From: Micromussa lordhowensis
Taxonomy: Eukaryota > Cnidaria > Anthozoa > Scleractinia > Lobophylliidae
DNA: 64,000 nt
Assembly: GCA_964020085.1 (NCBI GenBank)
Contig: OZ026607.1
Location: 19,884,606 to 19,948,605, forward strand
Reading direction: 5' to 3'
Shown: positions 24,601 to 30,814 of the stretch, piece after piece
Position numbering within the stretch: position 1 is the first letter of the stretch
Layout: each line of letters opens with the position of its first letter
Made by a program: the position numbers and the translations under genes
Notes under the pieces: generated by a model
What the model saw: the letters and a program-made list of their open reading frames with translations, nothing else
Told to the model about the DNA's origin: nothing
Database searches by the model: none

Positions 24601-25326
24601 GTCTAAAACTATGAGTTAAAACTATTTTTGTCTTAAAAACTCATTCAACATCCTTGACTTAAGAGTTTTCTTGAAGTTTGCGAGGTCTTTACACAGCGTT
24701 AAATCATTAATGGGATTGCCCTTTGGTTGGTTGGTTTCACGAGCTTAAAAACAAAGGAAAAGTCTAAATTACAAGCCCTCAAAGGGTCTATGGCCACTCA
24801 CAGGAAAGTCCGCTTACAGGAATGAGTAAGTACAGAGTTTGTATGGGAGTTCAAATGGGTTTTTGGTGAAGGCGATCGTACTTTGAGCTGTCCACTTACG
24901 AGAGTGTCAGCTAAGAGAGCTTCCCCCTGCATTAGGAAAAATGAGCATGACCTTACAGTAGAAGGTAAATCCAAGAGGTAACTGTTATTTTTGACTGACA
25001 GAGTCAATGGTTTCAACATGTGGTTTGAAGAGAGTAAAGAGGCTCTTTCAGAGGAGAATCCAGAACTGTCTGGTACTGATCTGGTTAAGTTTGCCATGCG
25101 ACAGTGGAAAGCTCTGGAGGAAGAAGAAAAGGTGGAGTGGAATAAGAAAGCAAAAGAAGGCACTGAAGGAATAACAGAACAAGGTGACAAGAAGAGAAAA
25201 CGAGAAAAGTTTGACGATGAAAATGAAGACACCACAAATACCTGTAAACTAGCGAAGAAGACAAGAGAAGCAGTTGTTAATGGTGCAACATCCAAGCTGG
25301 CTGGATTTGCTTACAAAAAAGATTGA
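664..25326 (+). CDS. WDHD1: WDHD1 (AND-1/Ctf4) replisome adaptor, complete, 28 exons
   Basis: Exons: 664-740, 1922-2033, 2609-2665, 3097-3188, 3708-3816, 4396-4446, 5474-5520, 6098-6146, 6650-6682, 6811-6870, 7502-7608, 8640-8724, 12571-12612, 12940-13111, 13345-13445, 15527-15613, 15940-16124, 17765-17846, 18109-18389, 18863-18971, 19274-19335, 19660-19774, 20314-20424, 21747-21815, 22044-22353, 23381-23623, 24234-24366, 25002-25326. All introns are GT-AG, phases match throughout, and the sum is 1101 residues (vertebrate WDHD1 is about 1130). Residues about 1-307 are WD40 repeats (TCGSDGDVRIY, VAWSPCGNYIASASING). About 398-770 is the SepB/Ctf4 propeller and helical region (HRFMVWNSVGIVRC, YWIVGLDE). 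Acidic stretches sit in exons 14 and 25. About 994-1060 is an HMG box (FNMWFEESKEAL, FAMRQWKALEEEEK). The family links the CMG helicase to DNA polymerase alpha and binds DNA in the nucleus. The start is chosen because RKPMRFAHSDGHTDVC matches the usual N-terminus. The exon 11 donor (GTTGGT) is weak. Confidence 0.95.
741..1921. other. WDHD1 intron 1, nothing recognised
   Basis: AT-rich intron with several ATCGAT/TCGATA words near 1085-1165 but no clear repeat unit or coding stretch. A possible intronic enhancer cannot be judged from the sequence alone. Confidence 0.4.
5572..5795. repeat. Degenerate CAGT/GGTC simple repeat
   Basis: About 220 bp in WDHD1 intron 7 made of imperfect 4-bp words (CAGT, CGGT, TGGT). 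It is low-complexity microsatellite DNA with no constant unit or spacer pattern. Confidence 0.75.
6289..6526. repeat. TCGATCGA-rich hairpin repeat, copy 1
   Basis: This begins GATCATGTGTGCTAGAGAC and ends with the complementary GCCTTTAGCACACATG. The interior is built of variants of the words TCGATCGACACT and GAGTGTTGAT on both strands. It lies in WDHD1 intron 8. The structure is that of a terminal-inverted-repeat, non-coding element. I do not recognise the family. Confidence 0.7.
6914..7241. repeat. TCGATCGA-rich hairpin repeat, copy 2
   Basis: Same ends as copy 1 (GATCATGTGTACTAAA and TTTAGAACACATGATC), about 330 bp, in WDHD1 intron 10. Inner words such as GTCAATCGA, TTGATTGAG and GTTGATCGAG recur many times, and the two halves are roughly reverse complements. 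Confidence 0.75.
7328..7473 (+). pseudogene. Two decayed tandem copies of WDHD1 exon 11 start
   Basis: Just before the working exon 11 (from 7502), its acceptor region and first coding bases occur twice more. The copy at 7328-7417 reads like the exon (residues LVSLDAWSPC...SASIS) but has no donor and runs into a stop. The shorter copy at about 7418-7473 has a stop after only eight codons (LESIVAW*). Each copy keeps the TTTTTCCCAT...CAG or CCCAT...CAG acceptor context. The simplest reading is local tandem duplication of an exon fragment, followed by decay in the intron. Confidence 0.8.
7782..8010. repeat. TCGATCGA-rich hairpin repeat, copy 3
   Basis: About 229 bp in WDHD1 intron 11, with the cleanest ends: GATCATGTGTACTAAAGGC on the left and GCCTTTAGTACACATG on the right. 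The interior has TCGATCGATAGTCAATCGAC-type words. This copy keeps the most intact CpG-containing words. Confidence 0.8.
8235..8432. mobile_element. Small inverted-repeat element (MITE-like)
   Basis: 198 bp with about 19-bp terminal inverted repeats, TTAGTATCACCCAACTAGT and its complement. A short perfect inner palindrome, CTCGAGGACTATT/AATAGTCCTCGAG, sits near 8292-8321. It has no coding capacity and lies in WDHD1 intron 11. It is probably a non-autonomous DNA element; I cannot assign a superfamily. Confidence 0.7.
9141..9218 (-). repeat. Ngaro split repeat A, outer copy
   Basis: 78 bp starting ATTACTGTCACACC and ending AGATAGACCCC. It is identical by eye to 9378-9455 and forms the 3' end of the element on its coding strand. 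Confidence 0.9.
9247..9377 (-). repeat. Ngaro split repeat B, inner copy
   Basis: 131 bp starting ATAAAAGCCTAACGC and ending TTAATACTTCCCA on the plus strand. It is identical by eye to 12222-12352 and abuts repeat A at 9378 directly. Confidence 0.9.
9378..9455 (-). repeat. Ngaro split repeat A, inner copy
   Basis: The inner copy of the 78-bp repeat, directly downstream of the recombinase ORF on the coding strand. Confidence 0.9.
9510..10529 (-). CDS. Tyrosine recombinase of the Ngaro element
   Basis: The frame is open from just after the stop at 10530-10532 down to 9510. A shorter 306-residue version begins at 10430 with TTG, so no ATG start is evident. The catalytic layout of tyrosine recombinases is visible: an arginine in FFSLLRKSNLVP, the HxxR box in SPHSFRRGGATFAF, and a C-terminal tyrosine in LGDWSSDAYMVYL. 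In Ngaro and DIRS elements this enzyme joins the circular DNA copy to the target in place of a DDE integrase. It lies in the same reading frame as the RT-RNase H ORF, with one TAA between them. It may be translated as a fusion by readthrough, or the stop may be a mutation. Confidence 0.85.
   Translation of the reverse strand, partial: LLASNISIFFTHLAESLVQYLSLLKKSALSEGTLRTRRTQLRAYFKFCRAYNLPAFPVTEQVYWLYLAFLVGSFSSHNSVINYLTCLKQVNLYLGADVKFFTSPEVNFLKQASKRVLAKSPARKSPITVDILLAIFKCLDFRLPLHVSMWAVFLVAFFSLLRKSNLVPTTLADVASNSATHLRMCDVSFHHDHCILHVYKTKTIQFRQRALQIVLPFIPHSVLCPVSALKHHLANFTQNNRAPLFTIHTPAGFKPVTGHHFTKFLKSCIVNIGLDPTQYSPHSFRRGGATFAFNAGASPLFIKFLGDWSSDAYMVYLVLNPAQKLSIAKTLAQNIPKTH
10530..12164 (-). CDS. 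Reverse transcriptase-RNase H of the Ngaro element
   Basis: 544 residues as drawn; the frame is open a little further 5', to about 12195, but without an ATG. The RT core is seen in KKDLARAFRQIPLDP, FPFGLRSA and the catalytic YIDDF (two aspartates present). The RNase H part shows FSTDASLTGCGA, TALELLTVV, HCDNQACVEM and IPGRENIIADCLSR, so its acidic residues are kept. The product would copy element RNA and degrade the template. The N-terminus seems cut, since gag and any start codon are missing. The ORF is intact otherwise, which agrees with a young insertion. Confidence 0.9.
   Translation of the reverse strand: MHSDTYNFACLQVPLKTAFKIDNWTKYLHGYDDYVVVQYLRYGWPINYQSDVLPQSTFQNHPSAIKNNLCLMDYLVDELAHRAIIGPFTCNPFSCPCVVSPLQTVPKRDSSKLRVVHDLSFPEGVSVNSGIPKDSYLNHEYKLVLPGVDRLIHFIRLRGRRCHIYKKDLARAFRQIPLDPKDVPLLGFIVNNQLYFHTHFPFGLRSATMVCQRVTKAVIHILTSEGYLADVYIDDFYGVETPELAGVAFNRMTELFEELGLEASPVKDQLPNTQMLVLGVWFNTDDMTISVPEFRLIELKADISHWLHLERATKHQLQVLVGKLSYVCNCVRPGRAFMSRLLNDLRSCDSRRSSIPVSCDLKLDLNWWLHFLDNYNGVSVIGTEFLESSEQLFSTDASLTGCGAICEGEYFHELFPLSISQQQLSITALELLTVVVAIKLWQFKLAGRCIMIHCDNQACVEMINSMRSKNNFLQMCLRELWLTLAVNNIMLKAAHIPGRENIIADCLSRWHTDVIYQSRFKALTVALNLHPVPVNSELFSFTCA
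12189..12232. repeat. 22-bp tandem duplication at Ngaro 5' end
   Basis: The word GTCAACTAGTCATAAAAGCC plus TA occurs twice in a row, overlapping the start of repeat B. It marks a rearrangement point and may be the scar of the deletion that removed the gag region. Confidence 0.75.
12222..12352 (-). repeat. Ngaro split repeat B, outer copy
   Basis: The 5' terminal repeat of the element on its coding strand, identical by eye to 9247-9377. The flanking sequence after 12352 returns to the TCGATCGA hairpin repeat. Confidence 0.9.
13571..13900 (+). repeat. Interspersed repeat, family shared with 34441-34719
   Basis: About 330 bp in WDHD1 intron 15, running from TGATGAGCAGAACAAATAGC through TTATAAATCTTTGTACATTT to TTGCTTAAGCTCTCTATTG. 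It aligns over most of its length with 34441-34719 in the same orientation. No ORF or terminal repeat is seen, so the class is unknown. Confidence 0.75.
15075..15260. repeat. Old interspersed repeat fragment
   Basis: Words such as CAACAATGGCCA, CACAATGGCCAG and GTAACCTCCCAACAA recur here and, in related form, near 24760-24960 and 59660-59890 (GGTGGCCATATAAAC, GGTGGCTGT). It looks like a diverged dispersed repeat. Assignment is tentative. Confidence 0.4.
16220..16550. repeat. TCGATCGA-rich hairpin repeat, copy 5
   Basis: About 331 bp in WDHD1 intron 17, from GATCATGTGTGTTTAAGAC to ATACCTTTAATGAACATGATC. This is the most diverged copy, but it keeps the same ends and inner words (GTTGATCGAGGGTCAG, CTCGATCGTCAC). 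Confidence 0.7.
17225..17407. mobile_element. 183-bp hairpin element
   Basis: Two arms of about 65 bp are imperfect reverse complements: CAAATTGACATCATTTTTTC...TCATAACATTGTCAA against TTGACAATGTTATGAC...TGACGTCAATTTG. The loop is about 50 bp. It lies in WDHD1 intron 17 with no coding capacity. Probably a MITE-type element. Confidence 0.7.
17536..17566. repeat. TAA/ATA microsatellite with short repeat tail
   Basis: (ATA)n tract followed by TATATAGCGCTATTTAC and GCGCTTTACAATA. The same GCGCTTTACAATA word follows an AT-rich tract at 40711-40723, so both are probably the tail of one dispersed family. Confidence 0.5.
19051..19141. repeat. CTTC/CCTT-rich simple repeat
   Basis: Pyrimidine-rich low-complexity tract (CTTCCT, CCTTCGTTCC) in WDHD1 intron 20. 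Confidence 0.7.
19820..20116. mobile_element. Hairpin MITE, family B copy 1
   Basis: Nested inverted repeats: GAAGCCTAAACCGGGTATTA pairs with TAATACACTGCTTAGGCTTC, and ATGTAGAA pairs with TTCTACAT around a central word ACTCACCTGTGACTCGTG (20016-20033). The left part carries CTCTGATTGGTCAG. A second copy lies at 42089-42289. It is in WDHD1 intron 22 and non-coding. Confidence 0.75.
20525..21725 (-). mobile_element. 5'-truncated, inactive non-LTR retrotransposon (LINE)
   Basis: Minus-strand remnant in WDHD1 intron 23. At 21363-21707 an RT fragment reads FRKGKSCSDQIF, FIDFEKAFDSVH and TGVNQGCIL. Further along, the catalytic motif expected as F-A-D-D reads LDFTDGVVLLS, so a catalytic aspartate is lost. 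The C-terminal end near 20521-20607 reads EKGWSWGEVVKLAKDKQQWH, typical of the tail of such LINE proteins (RTE-like or CR1-like; I cannot decide). Frameshifts and stops show it is dead. Confidence 0.8.
22362..22660. repeat. GACT/GACA tetranucleotide satellite
   Basis: About 300 bp of GACTGACT, GACAGACA and GGCTGACTG words directly after WDHD1 exon 25, starting within 10 bp of the donor at 22354. It is an impure microsatellite. Open frames across it on the minus strand (SVSQSVSQSV-type peptides) are artefacts. Confidence 0.85.
22941..23170 (+). mobile_element. tRNA-derived SINE, family 1
   Basis: The head GGGAGGTGCAGTGGCCTACT contains a pol III A-box-like stretch (GTGGCCTACTGGTTAGTGC), followed by a degenerate B box. 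The body GCAAGACACTTTACTCTCAC, CCACCCAGGTATATAAATGG and GCTGGGGGTAACCCTGCAAT matches, in reverse, the elements at 39272-39576 and 53891-54068. In WDHD1 intron 25. Confidence 0.85.
23690..23775. repeat. Fragment of the GCTGCGTCC inverted-repeat family
   Basis: The segment AACAATCACCGGTCATTTTG...TTTGAGGAAAACCCAGGCATGG matches the interior of 52175-52552 and part of 26068-26260. It is a short leftover of that MITE family in WDHD1 intron 26. Confidence 0.55.
24760..24960. repeat. Old interspersed repeat fragment
   Basis: Contains GGTCTATGGCCACTCACAGG, GTCCACTTACGAGAGTGTC and CTAAGAGAGCTTCC in WDHD1 intron 27. It resembles the class at 15075-15260 and 59660-59890. Weakly supported. Confidence 0.4.
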
Positions 25327-26067
25327 CTGAATTTGTAAATATATTTTGTCAATGAATACATGTATCTTATTGCAATCATGAGCTGCTGTATAAATTGACT
25401 CTAAGAATCCAAGTTTTTAAATACTATTCAAGAGTTATGAGGCCAACCCTGGAAGGGCCTGACTGCAGCTGGATGCACCGTGAAGGAACTGGGAAAGTGG
25501 CGGAGGGGGGAGTGGGGTGGTGCAGCCTGCCCCTTTGTTCCTCTTTCCACTATCCTCTTTCTTGCTGCTTTCTCTGCGCCCCATCCTCGACAAAAGAGCC
25601 TGGCTAAAAGAACTGCACCCTTGCCAAAAAGTACAACGCGTACCAGAGTTCTATCCCTCCCTCCCAAGATTTTTTTTGTATTTTAATCTTTTTTATTTCA
25701 TGTTCAAAGTTTCTTACAATATTCACTATACATACTTACAGATACATAACATATAATGCAGAGTGGACCTTTTTGCAGATATTACACACATCCTAAAGCA
25801 CAAGATGACAGACAATGACAAATCCATCAATTATTTCATAGAAGACAATTTCTCCTATCCCCTTGATGTATATTGTTTCCATTTGCTTTTTATTGCAAAA
25901 AAAACCCTTTACACCACTTACTGTAAATTAAAGTATGGGATCATTTTTGTCGAATGGAAACTTTTCCTACACACCATGCAGCATAGCCCCACCCTTCACC
26001 CCAGCCGCTTCTTCAACAGTTATGAGATCATTTCGGACTGACCTACACCTAGCCTGCAATGGAGACT

Positions 26068-26260
26068 AAGGCTGCGTCCAAACTACACCACAAGAATTTA
26101 AAAACGGAGGTTTCACTCTCAAAACGCATCAAATGTTTTTCGTCCACATTACACTGGAGAAATTCGGAAACGCAACAATTACCGGTCATTTGGCCACGAA
26201 GCAGGCATTTTCGAAAAGCTCCATTTTCGTGATGGCTTAGTGTGGACAGAAGGCCTAACC
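26068..26260. mobile_element. GCTGCGTCC inverted-repeat element, partial
   Basis: Starts AAGGCTGCGTCCAAACTACA and continues with words shared with 52175-52552 (AATTTAAAAACGGAGG, CATCAAATGTTTT, ACCGGTCATTT). The right terminal repeat is not seen, so this copy is truncated or diverged. Confidence 0.6.
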
Positions 26261-26803
26261 GTCAAAATTCCCCCGGCCTAAGTGGGGAATACATATTTTT
26301 TTTAATTGCAAATGAAATGAACCCCACGGATAATTATTTTTAGGACACAATCGCGTGCCGGGACGATATGATTTAAGACAAATTATAAACTAGAAATGAA
26401 TATCAACAAATTTTAAGATTTCTTTTGGATTAAACTGAGATGAGTGTGTGGCCCGACCCTTGAAGCTTTCAGACCATTTCAGACCACTAAAATAACTATA
26501 CAGCTGTGTTACATGAACGTGACTGACCAGAAGTTGCTTTTACTTGCTTAAACATTTGAGGAGAGCTACAAATATGCCAATGCTGATGTGGAAAAAGTAT
26601 TTCCTTGTAAACAAAGTACCCATTGCCAAGCCAGAGTGAAAAACATTCCCTATAGGGTATGTAAGGATTTACACTACAAATGATATTTGAAAATTCGCTC
26701 AAAATTGCATGAGCCTTTAGGCGTGTGTAATTTGAAAGAATATTCAAACATCACAAGTAGTGTAAATGTTTCATTGCTCAAGCTTTCATATGATTACTTA
26801 TCT

Positions 26804-26953
26804 ATGATATATCAAATACCCGAGACAGTGTTTCATCGGCTAACCAAACACCAAATTTTGTAAAAAAATACTCCGCTGTGCGTTGTATTTTCAACTCTCT
26901 TCTCGGTTATTGGATACCATTATGAAACACTGTCTCTCGTGTTTGATATATTA
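26804..26953. mobile_element. Hairpin MITE, family D copy 1
   Basis: About 150 bp. GATATATCAAATACCCGAGA and ACAGTGTTTCAT pair with ATGAAACACTGT and CTCGTGTTTGATATATTA. The centre has TACTCCGCTGTGCG and TTTCAACTCTC. A related copy lies at 31926-32074. Confidence 0.75.
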
Positions 26954-27119
26954 CTTACCATTTGCAATTTTTTACCGCCATCTTGGAATTATGATCAGGT
27001 CAAATTTGTCCTAGGCTCTCTCGGTAAATTGAAGATTTTTGAGTAAATGGTAAATGTACAATCTGAACAGAACTTACCATCGGACATTTTGGTTAACCAT
27101 TTGTGGCGTAACTGATTTT

Positions 27120-27436
27120 ATTATATGGCTAGCTCCGTGAGTGGGCAAGATGAATCAAATCCTGCATTGTAATTGGCTACCGGAGCGGGCAAGATGGAGG
27201 TATCTTGCCCGCTCGGGACTACCCGCCTTGTCCCGCAAGAAAAATTTCTCCTGAAAGCCATATAATAAATCCTTTATTGACCACGCTTGTTCAGTCAAGA
27301 TGGCTTGATATTGGCCGAGTTCTTTTTTTGCGTGTTTATGGACCGAGATGGAGTCAAGGTCCATAAACACGCAAAAAAAGAACCCGGCCAATATCCAGCC
27401 GTCTTGACCGAACAAGCTTGGTCAATAACCCATATA
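27120..27436. mobile_element. Composite element with TTATATGG ends and long hairpin
   Basis: The outer ends are TTATATGG and CCATATAA. Inside are two inverted repeats: GAGCGGGCAAGATGGAGGTA/TATCTTGCCCGCTC near 27183-27220, and a near-perfect hairpin at 27274-27428 with arms of about 70 bp (TTATTGACCACGCTTGTTCA...GTTTATGGACC and its complement). It is non-coding and highly structured. A decayed half-copy of the long hairpin is at 41920-42005. Confidence 0.75.
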
Positions 27437-28245
27437 ATACTCTCATGCCACATTGCAAGTTGAGTGATCATGGGAGAAGAGACTAGTGTTCTGAGTCAGC
27501 CCCCTCCCCCCACCTTTACTGGACCTCTCAATAATAAACAAGCGAATAGCAAAATTGAATGCAAGGTTGGAACTGCGGCAGAAGGGCTGGGTTTTTTTAG
27601 GCCTTTATTTCGACTTACAACGTAAATCTTTTTTCAAGGTCAGGGCTATGGCGAAAGAGTAAGTTTTGTACCAGCTTGTTTTGGTAATTTCGTCGTGTGG
27701 ACCACTCCATTCAAAAGATTCTTAGTATTTTTCATTATTAAGGTAACAGTTTCCATATATTCCTATGTCCATACCTTCTTGTTTGCAAAAGTAACAAGAA
27801 AGCATTTCAAAAAACATGAAACAACTTTTCGTATCACAAAATATGTGTTTATTTAGCTTTCAATTACCTTAAATAGTACATCTACATGTTCATTTAATAT
27901 TAAATAATACAATTTGTTTTGCGCATACATGTATTTAAAAATGATTTAATGACATATGTATGTTAAATATGTCAGTAATATAGGTCGCCGAACGGGGCAA
28001 AGAATTTTTTATTCTCTTAATTTAATAGCCTATAGCAAGTAGTACAATGATAAATAATGGATATTGACTCCATCAAACATGGTGGAGCGATTTCCTAATG
28101 ACGCCCTCATAAAATGAACCTAAACTTGACTTTTTTTGAAGATATCTCTACCTCTTTCCAAGAAATTGCAAACCAAACCAATAAGAATTTGAAGCTGAAA
28201 AGGTAGCCAGAGTTCAGCGTGAGAACACCTGGTGGTCAGTTGGTC

Positions 28246-28345
28246 AGTACGGGAAAACATGTACTCGGCAGCAAGCGCGGGAAAACATGTAAACGCCGGA
28301 GAACGCGGGAAAACATGCACCTGCCGGGAAGCGTGGGAAATATTG
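28246..28345. repeat. Short minisatellite of CGGGAAAACATG units
   Basis: Three to four imperfect units of about 27-31 bp with the core (GCG)CGGGAAAACATG: CAGTACGGGAAAACATG, AGCGCGGGAAAACATG, AACGCGGGAAAACATG, then a diverged GCGTGGGAAATAT. The core resembles the E2F element TTTTCCCGCGC on the minus strand. Confidence 0.65.
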
Positions 28346-29805
28346 CGTAAAACCAAGCGCGGGCATGGATTACACTTTTCTTGAGCCTGATTGGCTCAAG
28401 AAAGAACAAATTCAATGTGATAGGTTAGTTCGTGTAACATGAGTTTCTTTTACCAATTATCAAGTTCGGTAAATCCTAATCAATGAGAGCCTGCGTTTGC
28501 TAAACTGAATATTATAATACGTATAGAAAGAAAGAAATTGAATAACCGTCAAAACAGCTCCGTCTTAGAGAGCAAAATAGCCTAATATCATATTTTAAGT
28601 TTGTTCTGCAATTAATAAATATGATACCTATGAAATAAGGCAAATCGATTATTTACAATTCAATTTTGATGATATGAAAACCTATAAAAACGTTTTTCAT
28701 GTAGTATGAAAATATGACCGCACAACACTTAAAAAGTGGAAAAGAGAGTCAGTTGTACTCTTGCAAAAGCTAAAGAATTGATCACGGAGAAAAGTTCTCC
28801 CTACTAGAACGAAAAGAAAATGTATGAGAAACAGTTAAGAGATCTTGTTAATGTATCATCCATGACCAGCAGCGTAGTAAATTTAGCTATCACTTACTGA
28901 CGGCTATTGAATGTTTTGCACAATATTACGTCAAACTGTAAATTCAAGGGCACCTCTGCTGGTTAACAACCACCACCTCTTGCATTTGTTATATTTTATT
29001 ATTGATCGCTGCCATCATTTCTGGAGCAAATATGGTTTTTTAATTATTTTTTTTGCCAAGTGTCTTTTGTCATATTTCACCAAAAAAACTAATTTATGAC
29101 CATTAAAATACCGGATGACCATTATTATTAAATTATAATTTTAACAATTAGGAATGGTTCATTGCCACAATTCCGATTGATTATAGCTTTTTCCCATTAA
29201 TTAACTGTTCTTGAACAAATGATTCTTACAAGCGTTTTTCCTTTGGCTAAATATTTTTAACATCATCAACAAATTTTACTTTCGCACAATCAAGTTACAT
29301 GAAGCTATGTTATGGCAAACAGCCCTTATCACCAGAGGTTCCCTTGAAATTAACAGCGAAAACATTCCATCAAGGCTTGAACATAGAAAATGTTTGAAAA
29401 AAATTCAAATTTTGTGTGACGGCAAAACATCACACAATAATTTCACATAGTACACCTGATTTACGCAAAATTTCACTTCCATGCCTACGCTGCTTGTGTG
29501 AAACAAACCAGACGTATTTAACTTCTTAAAATAAAAGCAAAAACCATTTAAATAAGGAATGCATTGATATACAATGTACAAGGAGCGGTGACATAGGCAG
29601 TCCTATGTCACTGATTAACCATCATAAACTAACAAGGAAATAACTACAAATTTAGTAATAAATGAAATTTTGAACTTTTCTTTCTGAAATAATTCCAAAT
29701 TGGTCAGTGTACGCAGACTGCAGACTTCAGACTGTGAACCAAATGTAAGATGTAACTGTAAACGGGCTAACTGGAGCATTACTTGGGCTAATATTGAGTG
29801 TTATA

Positions 29806-30090
29806 TAATAAACAAATCAATGCGCGCGCTATGATTGGTCAATCAGCTATGGGTTATTGTGCAAGTAAACCCATGGAAAAATCGCGCGTCTTCTGAATTA
29901 TTATATAAAAGCAATAGACCACAAGTTTCTATGGGTTTTACGCTGATAAACCATGCGGGATGCGCAAGAAGAATTTGTAAACCACTTGCCTGCGGCTCGT
30001 GATTTACAAATTCTTCTCGTGTTCTACCAACATCCCACGTGGTTTATCAGTCTATAACCCATAGAAACTTGTGGTCTATTGCTTAAATAT
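29806..30090. mobile_element. Hairpin MITE with shared core motif
   Basis: Outer arms AGCAATAGACCACAAGTTTC and GAAACTTGTGGTCTATTGCT, then GATAAACCATG/CACGTGGTTTATC and GAATTTGTAAAC/ATTTACAAATTC, surround the core ACTTGCCTGCGGCTCGTG (29984-30001). A CCAAT-type word (ATGATTGGTCAATC) lies at the left. Non-coding. Confidence 0.75.
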
Positions 30091-30814
30091 TCAGGCTAAC
30101 CGGAGTGCGGACTTTCAATATGATTAGGCTGAATAACCCTATTTACAGTTTGCACTCAATAAAGGAAATAGCACGATATATACTTAAGAAGTCTGCAGTC
30201 TGCATTTTACACTGACCGAATTCCAAATCAAAGGAGTTTCTGGAGAACCAAGTCTCTTCACAGTGCACCTCCAAAGCCTAAACTAATGCTAGGGAATCTC
30301 AATATCAATTGAATTAATGTTTCAATTCAGGTATTTCATTTTCTTCCATACTTTTCTCAAAAGATTCTGAAGCAGAATTTTCATTCACTATCTTAACTCT
30401 CATAAAAAAAACCTCCTTGATATCAAAATAAACAAGGGCTCAACCTGGTCAGCAAGTTAATCAATCGGTTGCCATAATCCTATTTTACGGTGGTCATTGA
30501 TATTTAGACCAAAAAAGTATATGTATCCTTGAAAATACAGTACATTGAAAGAAAGCTCCAACACTTCTAACCCAGCCGACAAAGGAGATAATTTATATCT
30601 GCTTAATTACGTTAGAACTTATTTTTTGCGACTGTCGCTTGCAAAATTTTCATGTAATTTAACACGTTTTATCTGCCAAGTCTCAAGAAATTTGCACCTT
30701 CCACACTTGCAAAATTTAAAATAGCAATAAATAAGACTGAAAGAATACCATCCAGAAAAGAGAAAAAAAGCCTGTGGCCATCCTGGAAGTTACCTTCTCC
30801 AGACCTGGTTAATG

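Larger units (their letters stand above)
25327..30814. other. Tail-to-tail intergenic spacer, no gene seen
   Basis: 5.5 kb between the stop of WDHD1 and the stop of the SEC14-like gene. The longest open frames are under 90 codons, overlap repeats and resemble no protein I know. It holds the two 3' UTRs and the hairpin elements listed separately at 26068, 26804, 27120, 28246 and 29806. No clear AATAAA signal was found right after either stop codon. Confidence 0.6.

Noticed and set aside
25395..25756. Cluster of overlapping ORFs after WDHD1
   Set aside because: Overlapping frames on both strands in GC-richer DNA with no recognisable domain, splice context or conservation evidence.
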